In this document: piece after piece, positions 30,872 through 38,850 of the stretch
How positions within the stretch are numbered: the stretch's first letter is position 1
Layout of the letters: every line of letters starts with the position of its first letter
Origin: a virus
DNA: 64,000 nucleotides
Reading direction: 5' to 3' (one strand)
Virus record (IMG/VR): IMGVR_UViG_3300050821_010764
Location: 1 to 64,000 of that record
The notes under the pieces: model-generated
Databases searched by the model: none
Told to the model about the DNA's origin: nothing
The model's input: the letters and a program-made list of their open reading frames with translations, nothing else
Program-made: the position numbers and the translations under genes

Positions 30872-31249
30872 ATGAAAGACAATAGAGATTACAAAAAACC
30901 AAGGAGAAACTCCTTCAAGAAGGCGCCGAAGGGAGGTGAAACTCAGCCAGTCGTCGTCACCGACAAATTCGCACATATTGAACCTGTGCAAGCCCAACCC
31001 TTGGAAGTCAAAGTCTATCATAACAATTTTGACAAAGCTCTTAGAGCATTTAGGGCATTAGTCCAAAAGGAAAGAATCCTTTCGGCATATAAAGAGAAGC
31101 AATCGTACGAGAAGCCCTCTAATAAACGTAGGAGAAAACGTAACGAGATGAAGAGAAAGCGTCTTGAACTAGAGAATCCTAGACCACCACGTGAGTCTAA
31201 GAAATCTAATTTCAAACGCAAACCTAAATCTGACGGTTCTCCAGAATAA
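30872..31249 (+). CDS. Basic, low-complexity protein
   Basis: A 125-residue very basic protein (Lys/Arg clusters such as NKRRRKRNEMKRKRLELE), likely disordered and nucleic-acid or ribosome binding. No domain is recognised. Confidence 0.7.
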   Translation: MKDNRDYKKPRRNSFKKAPKGGETQPVVVTDKFAHIEPVQAQPLEVKVYHNNFDKALRAFRALVQKERILSAYKEKQSYEKPSNKRRRKRNEMKRKRLELENPRPPRESKKSNFKRKPKSDGSPE

Positions 31250-31260
31250 CTGGAAACAGC

Positions 31261-32028
31261 ATGTCAACTAATGGAAAAGTAAAAGTCTACAAAAATCCTG
31301 AAAGACAAAGGACTGTCGCATATAAACCCTATGTGCCACAGTATCAGCAAATGGGTGTTGAACCGGAAGAGTACAGAAGTCCTCTAGCCCCGGGGTATAG
31401 CATTCCTAAACCTGCTCCTGGTTCCAAGGATAATCCACGTGCTCCACGTGCCCACATTCGTCGTCAGCAACCTTATGCTGAGGCGGTTCCATCTCCCATT
31501 GGGAGAGGAAAAGGACCTATTCCCAATGTCGGCAATAACATGGAACAAACTTGGTCTAGTGTGGATGGAGAGATCATTGATGATATCTCCGTAGATACTA
31601 GCCAGCCCATGGTTGATAATAATGAGTTTGTCAGTGCAGCTGCCCTCGGACTGCCTGAAGACTCTGTTTTGGAAATCCAAGAAGAGGAAGTAGAGCCAGA
31701 AGAAGAATTGCCCACTTTAGATGAAGTGGCTAATCCGCCTCCTAAAAAGTTCACTTCTGAAGAAAAGACATTCCTGACAGAGAATGAACTACATAACGCT
31801 CTCAAAGAAGAATACACTACTACTGTACTTAAACAACTCGAAGAAGAAGAATTTCTACTATTAGTTAACGGCGATGCCGTTTGTTCCGGTCCTTCTGACT
31901 ATATTCAAGAACAAACTAGAGCAATGGTATTTGGAGAACATGAGTTATATCATGGAAATCCTGTTCCAGTCGATGATATAGTAGTATTAAAGAGAGTCAA
32001 GATTAAGGTTGGAGTATTCTTGGAATAA
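31261..32028 (+). CDS. Hypothetical acidic protein with disordered N-terminal half
   Basis: A 255-residue protein: the first 110 residues are Pro-rich and probably disordered, the middle is Glu-rich (EEEVEPEEELP), and the C-terminal 80 residues may be folded (VNGDAVCSGPSDYIQEQT). The order basic protein then acidic protein then linker protein suggests a structural set. Unknown function. Confidence 0.75.
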   Translation: MSTNGKVKVYKNPERQRTVAYKPYVPQYQQMGVEPEEYRSPLAPGYSIPKPAPGSKDNPRAPRAHIRRQQPYAEAVPSPIGRGKGPIPNVGNNMEQTWSSVDGEIIDDISVDTSQPMVDNNEFVSAAALGLPEDSVLEIQEEEVEPEEELPTLDEVANPPPKKFTSEEKTFLTENELHNALKEEYTTTVLKQLEEEEFLLLVNGDAVCSGPSDYIQEQTRAMVFGEHELYHGNPVPVDDIVVLKRVKIKVGVFLE

Positions 32029-32037
32029 GGAGTAGTT

Positions 32038-32874
32038 TTGGAGAACGTACCGCGTAAAGCCTCAGATATTTTGTTAGAGCTTGAAAAGAAGCTTGATGTG
32101 GCTTTGAGTATCATTCGTACTCAAGACCTAAACATTAAGATTTTATCCAATAAACTGAACACGGTAATGGAAGCGTTGGAAAAACAATCCAAAGCTCCAC
32201 AAAAGATTACTGTGGAAGCAGTCAATACTGCCCGCCCGATTCCAAATCCTCCAGTCTCGCCATTTCAACCAGTTATGGAATTTGATCCTAATCGCCAAAT
32301 TCCAGTTCATGCTGAAGCTAGGCTACCACTAGAAATGGAACCTAATGGGTTCCGAAGAACATCTCGTCCCGAAACCTTTGCCGGCGATGATGCTTATCTG
32401 CCACAATCTTCCAGTCAAGCGGAAACCAAATTCCCAGTTCAAATGCCAAAAGCCCCACCAGGTCGAAGGGCTCCTAATGATCCTCCTCCAGGTCGAGAGG
32501 GAGAGATTACAGTTCCGACCGCTGCTACCAAACAAAAACCAACGGCTCCTACACAAAAACAACAGAGCCAACAGCCGCGTACTCAGAGCATCGTACAAAA
32601 TGCCATTCCGGTTATGCAACGAGCAGTTGATGGTCAAGGTAAGTCTTTGTTCTTGGCAGATGTGGAAATCATTGACTCTCAAACCATGCAGTCTATTTTT
32701 AAGACCAGAACCAATGGAACTGGTAAATGGATGGCTTCGTTAGGTATTGGAAACTACCGTATCATTATTCGTAAGATGGAAAAGCTGAATAACACCAGAC
32801 GTGAAGTAACGCAGGATATCATGGTTGACGGCAGCCAATCTCCATTCGAATTACAGACCATTATTATTAAGTAA
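32038..32874 (+). CDS. Structural-type protein with coiled coil and C-terminal beta domain
   Basis: A 278-residue protein with TTG start after AAGGAG. Residues 5-50 form a coiled coil, 55-185 a Pro/Gln-rich linker, and the last 90 residues (LFLADVEIIDSQTMQSIFKTRTNGTGKWMASLGIGNYRIII) match the pattern of a carboxypeptidase-regulatory-like beta sandwich used for binding or display. Probably a virion surface or fibre-linked protein. Confidence 0.75.
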   Translation: MENVPRKASDILLELEKKLDVALSIIRTQDLNIKILSNKLNTVMEALEKQSKAPQKITVEAVNTARPIPNPPVSPFQPVMEFDPNRQIPVHAEARLPLEMEPNGFRRTSRPETFAGDDAYLPQSSSQAETKFPVQMPKAPPGRRAPNDPPPGREGEITVPTAATKQKPTAPTQKQQSQQPRTQSIVQNAIPVMQRAVDGQGKSLFLADVEIIDSQTMQSIFKTRTNGTGKWMASLGIGNYRIIIRKMEKLNNTRREVTQDIMVDGSQSPFELQTIIIK

Positions 32875-32892
32875 ACATTTAGGATTGACAAT

Positions 32893-33615
32893 ATGAAATT
32901 CCGTGTCATTGTGGCAGATCCACCATGGTCGTTCCATGATTCTCTCAAAATGTCCGACGTGGCAAGAGGGGCTTCCTCCAATTACCAGGTCATGACAAAT
33001 TCTGATATTGAACGGCTGCCCGTAAAAGACTTTATCTCGCCGACCGGGACTGTCTTGGCTCTCTGGGTTCCATCCTCCCTGTTACAAGAGGGATTGAACA
33101 CCATGAAGGCTTGGGGATTCGCACACAAGCAGACGTACGTGTGGGTGAAAGTTAAAAATGATCCACTTAAAAATTTGCGCAGTTTATTCCTTGATGTGTG
33201 GAAAATACAAGATGCATTTAAAGAACAAATTTCTGTTACCAAGTTCTTTAAAAATATGAAGAAATCTATTCTGTCTATTACCGATTTCAATAAATTAAGA
33301 GATGTTTTGGCTTTTGGGATGGGTCGATTGTTTAGGCAGACTCACGAAATATGTTTAATAGGCACTAGCGATAGTAAGATATATAAAGCACTGAAGAATA
33401 AGTCACAGCGTTCGGTTAGTTTTGCACCCAACCTGAAGCACTCTTCCAAACCCGAGGATCTGCAAGATTCCTTGGAGATTATGTTCCCCAGCGGTAATAG
33501 GCTGGAAATGTTCGCACGTAGGCATCGTCCAGGGTGGACCTGTCTAGGTAACGAAATTTGCAATGGCGAGGATATCAGGGACTCGCTGGCAAAATTAAAA
33601 ATACCAAAACCTTGA
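32893..33615 (+). CDS. MT-A70-type adenine N6-methyltransferase
   Basis: A 240-residue methyltransferase of the MT-A70 family. Catalytic DPPW at residues 9-12, then the family's SNYQVMT and a strand/helix with 'WVPSSLLQEGLNTMKAWGFAHKQTYVWVK', and RQTHEICLIGTS (the 'H E' target region) and MFPSGNRLEMFARR near the end. It adds a methyl group to N6 of adenine in DNA or RNA. In phages it usually shields DNA from host restriction. No cognate restriction enzyme adjoins; an HNH gene follows. Confidence 0.92.
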   Translation: MKFRVIVADPPWSFHDSLKMSDVARGASSNYQVMTNSDIERLPVKDFISPTGTVLALWVPSSLLQEGLNTMKAWGFAHKQTYVWVKVKNDPLKNLRSLFLDVWKIQDAFKEQISVTKFFKNMKKSILSITDFNKLRDVLAFGMGRLFRQTHEICLIGTSDSKIYKALKNKSQRSVSFAPNLKHSSKPEDLQDSLEIMFPSGNRLEMFARRHRPGWTCLGNEICNGEDIRDSLAKLKIPKP

Positions 33616-33647
33616 CAATTTAATTTCGGAGGATTATTGCTGTCATC

Positions 33648-34160
33648 ATGAGTAAGAAAACGTTATTACTAAATGCTAGCTACGAGGTGCTTTCTTTCAT
33701 TCCAGAAAGGAAAGTCTTCAAGCTCTTGTTTAAAGACAAGGTAGAGGTCATCTCAGCTTGGGACGAGTATATCATCTGGGGTTCCGGAAGATTACAGCAC
33801 CCTTCTATTTTGAGATTGAAGAATCATGTTAAGAGAAACTACTTCAACTCTAACTTCAGTCGTAAGGCTTTGGTTAAAAGAGATAGAAGCACTTGTCAAT
33901 ACTGTGGCAAGAAGCTAACGGCATCTCAAATCACCATCGACCACGTCTTGCCTCGCGCTCAAGGGGGTATTACGTCGTTTACCAACTGTGTGGTTTGCTG
34001 CCAAGTCTGTAACAATAGAAAGGCAGACAAGACGCCAGAACAGGCAAACATGGTTTTGTTAAAGAGACCAACGCATCCGTCCTTCTCTGCACATCACTAT
34101 GTCGCTGATCCACAAGAACATTGGCATAAGGATTGGGACGATTTTTTGGGTAACTCCTAA
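33648..34160 (+). CDS. HNH endonuclease
   Basis: A 170-residue HNH endonuclease. Residues about 80-130 hold CQYCGKKL, TIDHVLPRAQGG (catalytic His after Asp), FTNCVVCCQVCNNRKADKTP. The N-terminal 75 residues are of the type seen in free-standing bacterial and phage HNH proteins (LLLNASYEVLSFIPERKVFKLL). It may cut host DNA, or act as a homing nuclease. It sits between an adenine methyltransferase and a hairpin-rich gap. Confidence 0.92.
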   Translation: MSKKTLLLNASYEVLSFIPERKVFKLLFKDKVEVISAWDEYIIWGSGRLQHPSILRLKNHVKRNYFNSNFSRKALVKRDRSTCQYCGKKLTASQITIDHVLPRAQGGITSFTNCVVCCQVCNNRKADKTPEQANMVLLKRPTHPSFSAHHYVADPQEHWHKDWDDFLGNS

Positions 34161-34182
34161 TCAACTGTAATTAGTTGATTAG
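34157..34182 (+). repeat. 10-bp perfect inverted repeat after the HNH gene
   Basis: CTAATCAACT (34157-34166) and AGTTGATTAG (34173-34182) with a 6-base centre. It overlaps the HNH stop codon and lacks a T-run, so it may be an RNA stability hairpin or protein site rather than a terminator. Confidence 0.55.
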
Positions 34183-34246
34183 ATGGTGATTTACCCGGAG
34201 AAATGTCATTTTCTCAGAAAAGATGGACTAATTGCATCGGTTGGAG

Positions 34247-34275
34247 GGGATAATGTGAAGAATATTATCCCTTTT
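34247..34275 (+). terminator. Intrinsic terminator
   Basis: GGGATAAT (34247-34254) and ATTATCCC (34264-34271) form an 8-bp stem followed by TTTT. It ends the transcript before the gene at 34331, which has its own GATATAT box. Confidence 0.7.
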
Positions 34276-34313
34276 AACCATGCAATATTACAGAATACTA
34301 TATAGTCTCCCTC

Positions 34314-34320
34314 GATATAT
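34314..34320 (+). promoter_or_regulatory. GATATAT box, 17 nt before ATG 34331
   Basis: GATATATAGGA between a terminator and the ATG; here AGGA can act as Shine-Dalgarno. Confidence 0.5.
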
Positions 34321-34330
34321 AGGACTGACC

Positions 34331-34576
34331 ATGACCAAGGTAAGCTGTAATTGCATTGTATGCGCTCAAGAATTTGATCCAGATGAACTACAGAACGTAG
34401 CCTTGTCTGCGATTAATGTCACTCCGTTTAAGGTTTGTGAGGCTTGCCTCAACGAATCTAATCCAGAGGACGATTATGCTGAAGTGCGTAAAATTGTCAA
34501 TTCTTACCTGAATTTTTCACAGGCGAAGACTCTATTTGCCGAGGTCAAGGATATTCTAGATTCCAGAAAAAAGTAA
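34331..34576 (+). CDS. Small zinc-finger protein
   Basis: An 81-residue protein: CNCIVCAQEF at the start and VCEACLN in the middle make a four-Cys zinc site, followed by a helical C-terminus. The start is taken at ATG 34331 (AGGA upstream) rather than an earlier in-frame ATG at 34280 that precedes the GATATAT box. The function is unknown. Confidence 0.75.
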   Translation: MTKVSCNCIVCAQEFDPDELQNVALSAINVTPFKVCEACLNESNPEDDYAEVRKIVNSYLNFSQAKTLFAEVKDILDSRKK

Positions 34577-34732
34577 TCACAGCTCTATAATGATTATGTG
34601 TGACTCTTCTTTTTCTTCATCTTGCTTCGGCACTTCTTGAAGTGGAGGACCAACTTCTATGTATAGAGGTTGAGGCTCATTTTCTTTCTTCTTGGTCTTA
34701 GGATCATGAATGAAAGGATAGAATGTATTCAT
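34577..34732 (-). CDS. Small acidic/Pro-rich protein (51 aa), minus strand
   Basis: A 51-residue minus-strand protein with a strong Shine-Dalgarno (CGGAGG) before its ATG. It begins MNTFYPFIHDPKTKKKENEP and ends with a charged run and HIIIIEL. It fills a 190-base gap between + strand genes; its stop is adjacent to the neighbouring stop. Function unknown. Confidence 0.6.
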   Translation of the reverse strand: MNTFYPFIHDPKTKKKENEPQPLYIEVGPPLQEVPKQDEEKEESHIIIIEL

Positions 34733-34767
34733 AATAACCTCCGCAACTAATATGCAAGAATAGTTAT

Positions 34768-34971
34768 ATGCTCTGTACTAATTGCTCTAAGCTTGCACTC
34801 CTTTATACTAACAAAAAATGTGTCCGCTGTCAAGGTGACGTATTTAATAACCTTTCGGTTTTATGTGAGTCCTGTTCCGCCTCCTCTCAACAGTGTACCG
34901 TTTGCCTAAAAAAGGTAATTTCGGCGGCTCAACGAGCTGCCAATCGAGGCTGTAACTGCGGAGGCAAGTAG
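34768..34971 (+). CDS. Small Cys-rich zinc-binding protein
   Basis: A 67-residue protein with five CxxC-like pairs (CTNC, CVRC, CESC, CTVC, CNC), likely binding two zinc ions; of a type found in environmental phages. It stops with TAG, and an in-frame TAA follows four codons later. GTTATATG overlaps the start codon, with no clear Shine-Dalgarno. Confidence 0.75.
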   Translation: MLCTNCSKLALLYTNKKCVRCQGDVFNNLSVLCESCSASSQQCTVCLKKVISAAQRAANRGCNCGGK

Positions 34972-34986
34972 TTATATAGGTAAGAG

Positions 34987-35523
34987 ATGATTATCATAAA
35001 TAACGAAGCAGCTTTACGAGTGAAGTGCGAGGACGTGTCTCCCGAAGAAGTGGGTCAATTGATTCAGACTTTGGAGGCAGAACTAGACTACGCCAATAAA
35101 TTGGGCAAAGGCGGCATTGGATTAGCTGCTCCACAAATTGGTATAGCCAAGAACATTGCTATTGTTCGACTTGGCAGAAATTCGGAATTCAACGTTGACT
35201 TGGTCAACTGTAAGATAGATAAGGGATTTGATCCCGCCGTTTTTAAGGACGAAGGATGTCTATCTTTCCCTGGTCGTGTGGAAACAACTACACGATTTCA
35301 AGAGGTACATATTGTCAATAATCTAGTTTATCCACATACTTTTGTGGCAACTGGATTGATGGCTGTCGTCTGTCAGCATGAGTTGGATCATCTTAATCAA
35401 ACTTTGTTTATGGACAGAAAGCTGCCACCTGTAGCGCCCGTGGTCAGTAAGAAGAAGTCCGGGCCAAATGAGCCTTGTCTATGTGGCTCTGGCAAGAAAA
35501 CCAAGAAATGCTGTAGGAGGTAA
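34987..35523 (+). CDS. def: Peptide deformylase with C-terminal SEC-C motif
   Basis: A 178-residue peptide deformylase, which removes the formyl group from the N-terminal Met of new proteins at the ribosome exit. All three family motifs are present: GIGLAAPQIG (43-52), EGCLSFPG (89-96, metal Cys91) and QHELDHL (130-136, metal His131/His135, catalytic Glu132). A second module follows a basic linker: a SEC-C zinc motif (GPNEPCLCGSGKKTKKCC, 159-176), otherwise known from the SecA tail where it binds zinc and SecB/ribosomes. Phage deformylases usually lack the C-terminal helix used for ribosome docking; the SEC-C tail may do this job instead. The fusion is the unusual point. Confidence 0.96.
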   Translation: MIIINNEAALRVKCEDVSPEEVGQLIQTLEAELDYANKLGKGGIGLAAPQIGIAKNIAIVRLGRNSEFNVDLVNCKIDKGFDPAVFKDEGCLSFPGRVETTTRFQEVHIVNNLVYPHTFVATGLMAVVCQHELDHLNQTLFMDRKLPPVAPVVSKKKSGPNEPCLCGSGKKTKKCCRR

Positions 35524-35526
35524 TCC

Positions 35527-35775
35527 ATGAATAAACAAGAAGCCGAAGAACTAACTAATAGTCTACTAATTGCAGATGCTTTATTGCGCCTCCGAGCCAT
35601 TGAGAATCTCCTTGTCGCCAAGGGAGTTTTTACTCAGGAAGAGTTTTCTAAAGAGATGGAAGTTATTACCGCCCAAATTGCTAAAAGTCTTCTACAAAAG
35701 GCTAATGTGCCAGGCGACCTTGATGAACTTATCAAAGGCTTGCAAGAACAAAGTAAAAAACCAACTGGTAACTAA
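35527..35775 (+). CDS. Small helical protein
   Basis: An 82-residue helical protein following the deformylase after 3 bases, with TAATG overlap to the next gene. No motif. The tight spacing suggests co-translation with the deformylase (GTAGGAGG lies in front). Confidence 0.7.
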   Translation: MNKQEAEELTNSLLIADALLRLRAIENLLVAKGVFTQEEFSKEMEVITAQIAKSLLQKANVPGDLDELIKGLQEQSKKPTGN

Positions 35776-36083
35776 TGTTATTCATTACACAAGAATCTGA
35801 AATATCTTCCCCAATTGCCATTAAATCACTGTATTTCTATGCTTCTTGGATGCCTTATCATAAAAAAATGATGGTTATGATAGATAAAATGGAGCAAAAA
35901 TATAAAGAAATTGAGTTTTTAGCCATTGATGTAGACTATTTTAAAGGATTATGTAAGAGATTTAATATAGAGTCTATTCCCACCATATTGATAATTAATA
36001 AGGGTGAAGAGTTAAAAAGGATTAATGGCTTGATTATGACCAGCGCCTTGAAAAGCGCGTTTGCTGATATATGTAATTCTTGA
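35775..36083 (+). CDS. Thioredoxin-fold protein without active-site cysteines
   Basis: A 102-residue thioredoxin fold: YFYASW at the active-site strand, 'FLAIDVDYFKGLCKRFNIESIPTILII' with the cis-Pro. The CxxC is replaced by Met26-Pro-Tyr-His29, so it cannot do disulfide exchange. Cys-less thioredoxin folds can act as binding or assembly modules (as thioredoxin does for T7 DNA polymerase). The role here is unknown. Confidence 0.8.
   Translation: MLFITQESEISSPIAIKSLYFYASWMPYHKKMMVMIDKMEQKYKEIEFLAIDVDYFKGLCKRFNIESIPTILIINKGEELKRINGLIMTSALKSAFADICNS
36066..36072 (+). promoter_or_regulatory. GATATAT box, 40 nt before ATG 36106
   Basis: GATATAT in the last codons of the thioredoxin-like gene; the next gene has ACGGAG as Shine-Dalgarno. 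Matches the 38-45 nt spacing class. Confidence 0.45.
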
Positions 36084-36105
36084 ATACTATTTACGGAGAA
36101 ATACC

Positions 36106-36429
36106 ATGACTAAAAAGACAGAGAAGAAACCAGTAGTTGTTGAGGCTCCTACCAGACCAACTTTCGAGCAATTAGCTGCTGACACCGAATCTGGTAAAAT
36201 TTGGGATGAAATCAAAAACAAAAACATCGAAATGTTTGCTTTGCCTGATCAAAGGGTCTGGCAACATTGTGAGCCTATTTTGATTGAGCCAACCAAGCTA
36301 TATTTGCGCACTCGTTCTTCCTCGGTGCTGCCTTCGTTAGAAACAGCCTGTGGAAAAGGTTATGTAGTGGAACTACTAGACAAGTATGTAACAGTAACAC
36401 GTGCAGTTACCCCTCTAACCCAAAGATAA
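36106..36429 (+). CDS. Hypothetical protein
   Basis: A 107-residue protein from ATG 36106 (CGGAG upstream). A basic N-terminus, then a small domain ending in strands (KGYVVELLDKYVTVTRAV). No motif recognised. Confidence 0.75.
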   Translation: MTKKTEKKPVVVEAPTRPTFEQLAADTESGKIWDEIKNKNIEMFALPDQRVWQHCEPILIEPTKLYLRTRSSSVLPSLETACGKGYVVELLDKYVTVTRAVTPLTQR

Positions 36430-36433
36430 TAAC

Positions 36434-36946
36434 ATGCCATTTGACGAAGAAGACAACGACCAGCCATCTCTTCAGTCCCAGAAATTAGGATTGAAGAAAG
36501 TTAGTACTCAGAGTTCTATTTTTGATTCCATGCCCAAAAAACCATCTCCGGAGGAGTTTGAGCAACAGGTGCAAAGAGTTCAAGAGCGCGGCTCTTCTTT
36601 TAAAGCTAAAACGGCTGATTTAGCTGTCAGATTTTATAGGACGATGGCAGATAAGACTTTAGCCTCAAACAAAAACATGTTCCAGAAAGAAGTGGAAATG
36701 GAAATGTTGAAGGACATGATTAAATTGGCTCAGGAGATTAATGCTCATCCTCTTGAAAGAGAGGGAGAGGGATCTCTGAGTCTTATTACTCTGTTAATGA
36801 AAACTGTTTTCAATCAAAGAGACAAAATTAATGCTCTGGAATATTACGTGGTGCAATTAGAAAAGAAAGCTGACCCGGCATATCTTTCGGATTTCGTATC
36901 AAAAGAAATTGCCAAGGCGCTTGACAAACAGAAGAAGAGTGAATAA
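36434..36946 (+). CDS. Hypothetical helical protein
   Basis: A 170-residue protein with a disordered polar N-terminus and long helices from residue 35 on; likely a coiled-coil or scaffold protein. No family recognised. Confidence 0.75.
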   Translation: MPFDEEDNDQPSLQSQKLGLKKVSTQSSIFDSMPKKPSPEEFEQQVQRVQERGSSFKAKTADLAVRFYRTMADKTLASNKNMFQKEVEMEMLKDMIKLAQEINAHPLEREGEGSLSLITLLMKTVFNQRDKINALEYYVVQLEKKADPAYLSDFVSKEIAKALDKQKKSE

Positions 36947-36953
36947 GTTTACC

Positions 36954-37133
36954 ATGATAACCAAAGAAATGTTGTTGTCCCTCATTTCTGAGGAAAAGGA
37001 TAACTTTAGCAGGTATTCACAACTATGCGCGATGTACCAGATACAACCGGACTCGATGGCTATGGCGAGGAACCAGGGGAGACTGGAAATTCTTCAGAGG
37101 CTCTTACAGGAAAAGCCTTTTACCAAGACTTGA
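36954..37133 (+). CDS. Small helical protein upstream of primase domain
   Basis: A 59-residue helical protein (ATG 36954) whose stop overlaps a TTG start of the primase zinc-domain gene (TTGA). The coupling suggests they act together. No motif. Confidence 0.65.
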   Translation: MITKEMLLSLISEEKDNFSRYSQLCAMYQIQPDSMAMARNQGRLEILQRLLQEKPFTKT

Positions 37134-37663
37134 TCCGTCGAGCTAATACAGTTCCGCTTAGTAACATATTCAGACATTACGGCATTCGTGTGGCGAATAC
37201 CCAGTGCACTATCATTTGTCCATTCAAATCCCATAAGGGTGGTCGAGAGAATTCGGGCTCTTTTACTTATTATCCCCACACCAATAGTTTTTTTTGTTTC
37301 GGTTGCAAAATAGGCGGACAACACTCTCACGGATGTGAATTCATGGCTGCTATGGAAAGTATTTCCAGAGCTAAAGCCGCTTACAAAATTCTACAATTAT
37401 TTGCCTCCGATGCAAGCGAAGGCGAAGTGCTAGAAGGCGAGAGTTTTTCGGAACGCCTAGAAATCATGATGGATTTTTCCAACACCGTACGTCAATTTCG
37501 ACAGGAACATTTTGATGAAAAAGCCTTCGCATTCATTGAAAAAATCTGCGTGGTATATGATGATGTACATCTCCGACACAAAACGCTTGACAATGAGGCA
37601 CTCCGCCGAACTGTCGAGGCGCTCAAAGGAAAGATAAAGTCTTATACATGTCTCACGCCATAA
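37130..37663 (+). CDS. DnaG-type primase zinc-binding domain protein
   Basis: A 177-residue protein with the CHC2 zinc finger of bacterial primases: CPFKSH (Cys30, His35) and SFFCFGCKIGG (Cys56, Cys59), with SGSFTYYP between. This part reads the DNA template at priming sites. The TOPRIM catalytic part is not here but in a separate gene at 59.2 kb, so the primase appears split. I place the start at TTG 37130 (TTGA overlap with the gene before); an ATG at 37025 would overlap that gene by 109 bases and gives an unnatural N-terminus. Confidence 0.8.
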   Translation: MIRRANTVPLSNIFRHYGIRVANTQCTIICPFKSHKGGRENSGSFTYYPHTNSFFCFGCKIGGQHSHGCEFMAAMESISRAKAAYKILQLFASDASEGEVLEGESFSERLEIMMDFSNTVRQFRQEHFDEKAFAFIEKICVVYDDVHLRHKTLDNEALRRTVEALKGKIKSYTCLTP

Positions 37664-38850
37664 TTCTTGGCGACGTCCATTTAGGGAAGGGCATCAACAT
37701 CGGTAAAACGGGCGTTGGTTCCAACTTAAATAGTAGAGTCGCAGACCAATTAAATCTTCTGGATTGGACTTTGGAGCAGGCGATAGAACGCCATGCTGAC
37801 AGTATTATCATCACTGGTGACGTTTTTGAAGACCCCAAACCACATCCATCTTTAATTACCTTCTTTCTAGCTTGGCTGAAAAAGTGTCAAGCTTATGATA
37901 TTCACGTCTACATTATCATGGGCAACCATGATATGCTACGTAGTGGTTCTTCTTTTACTTCCTCCCTAGATATCATTAGCGAAGTAGAGCTGGATAACGT
38001 TAGTGTTTACAAAGATATCAATACCGTCATGATTGGGGCTACCGCATTTACGCTGGTACCATTCCGTGATAGAAAATCTTTCAGTGTTTCTTCTAATGCC
38101 GAGGGCGTAGACATCTTAAGGGAAAGCTTCAAGTATGAGCTAGCTGGCATCCCAGTTACCTACAAGAAAATTATGATTGGACACTTGGCGATTGAAGGCT
38201 CCATCCCCATCGGCGATGAAATCGACGACATTGCTAATGAACTGTTCTGTCCGTTAGATATGTTCACCGGCTACGATTATGTTTGGATGGGACATGTTCA
38301 CAAGCCACAACTGATGAAAAAAAGTAAGCCATATGTAGCCCATATTGGCAGTATGGATATCTCTAATTTTGGAGAAACTGATCACAAAAAATACATCGTT
38401 ATCGTTGATTGTGATTCTGGTGCACCTGATTTTACTATTGAGCATCTGCCAACTCGTCCTCTTATTAAACTGAATATCACGGTTCCCAAGGATACGGTTG
38501 ATCCTACTGCTTACGTGCTAGAAGAGATTGAGAAGGCAGATACAGAATTTGGTCGCTCTATTGTTCGAGTGGAGGTCTCCCTCGCCGCCCCCGAATTGAA
38601 ATCAGTGAGCAAATCAGCTATTGAAAAGTTCCTAACAGAAAAGGGAGTCTTTAATGTTACCGGCATCTCAGAGTCCAAAAAGATTGCTCTGATTAAAAAG
38701 GATGGTACGAACACTATTGACACCAAAATGGATGTGGCATCTGCTATTAAAACGTACGCACAGACGTACGTGGACGCGCTTGCGCGTGATTCTTTTATAG
38801 AATTAGCGATGGATATCTATAAAACCTATAAAGCTGAGGCGAAAGAATGA
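37648..38850 (+). CDS. sbcD: SbcD/Mre11-type nuclease (T4 gp47-like)
   Basis: A 400-residue calcineurin-like phosphoesterase: GDVHLG (8-13), TGDVFEDP, GNHDM, GHLAIEG and GHVHKPQ are the five metal motifs in order. With SbcC it cuts hairpins and resects DNA ends to start recombination, as T4 gp46/gp47 do. Its stop overlaps the sbcC start (ATGA). Confidence 0.95.
   Translation: MSHAIILGDVHLGKGINIGKTGVGSNLNSRVADQLNLLDWTLEQAIERHADSIIITGDVFEDPKPHPSLITFFLAWLKKCQAYDIHVYIIMGNHDMLRSGSSFTSSLDIISEVELDNVSVYKDINTVMIGATAFTLVPFRDRKSFSVSSNAEGVDILRESFKYELAGIPVTYKKIMIGHLAIEGSIPIGDEIDDIANELFCPLDMFTGYDYVWMGHVHKPQLMKKSKPYVAHIGSMDISNFGETDHKKYIVIVDCDSGAPDFTIEHLPTRPLIKLNITVPKDTVDPTAYVLEEIEKADTEFGRSIVRVEVSLAAPELKSVSKSAIEKFLTEKGVFNVTGISESKKIALIKKDGTNTIDTKMDVASAIKTYAQTYVDALARDSFIELAMDIYKTYKAEAKE

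Noticed and set aside
32893-34160. Restriction-modification pair (MT-A70 with HNH)
   Set aside because: The HNH protein is of the common free-standing type and nothing ties its specificity to the methylase. Adjacency alone is not enough.
34201-34220. Hairpin GGAGAAATG/CATTTTCTC
   Set aside because: The loop would be a single base, which is not physically reasonable.
37025-37129. Longer start (ATG 37025) for the primase zinc protein
   Set aside because: It would overlap the upstream gene by 109 bases and its N-terminus is the upstream gene read in another frame. TTG 37130 with TTGA overlap is more natural.
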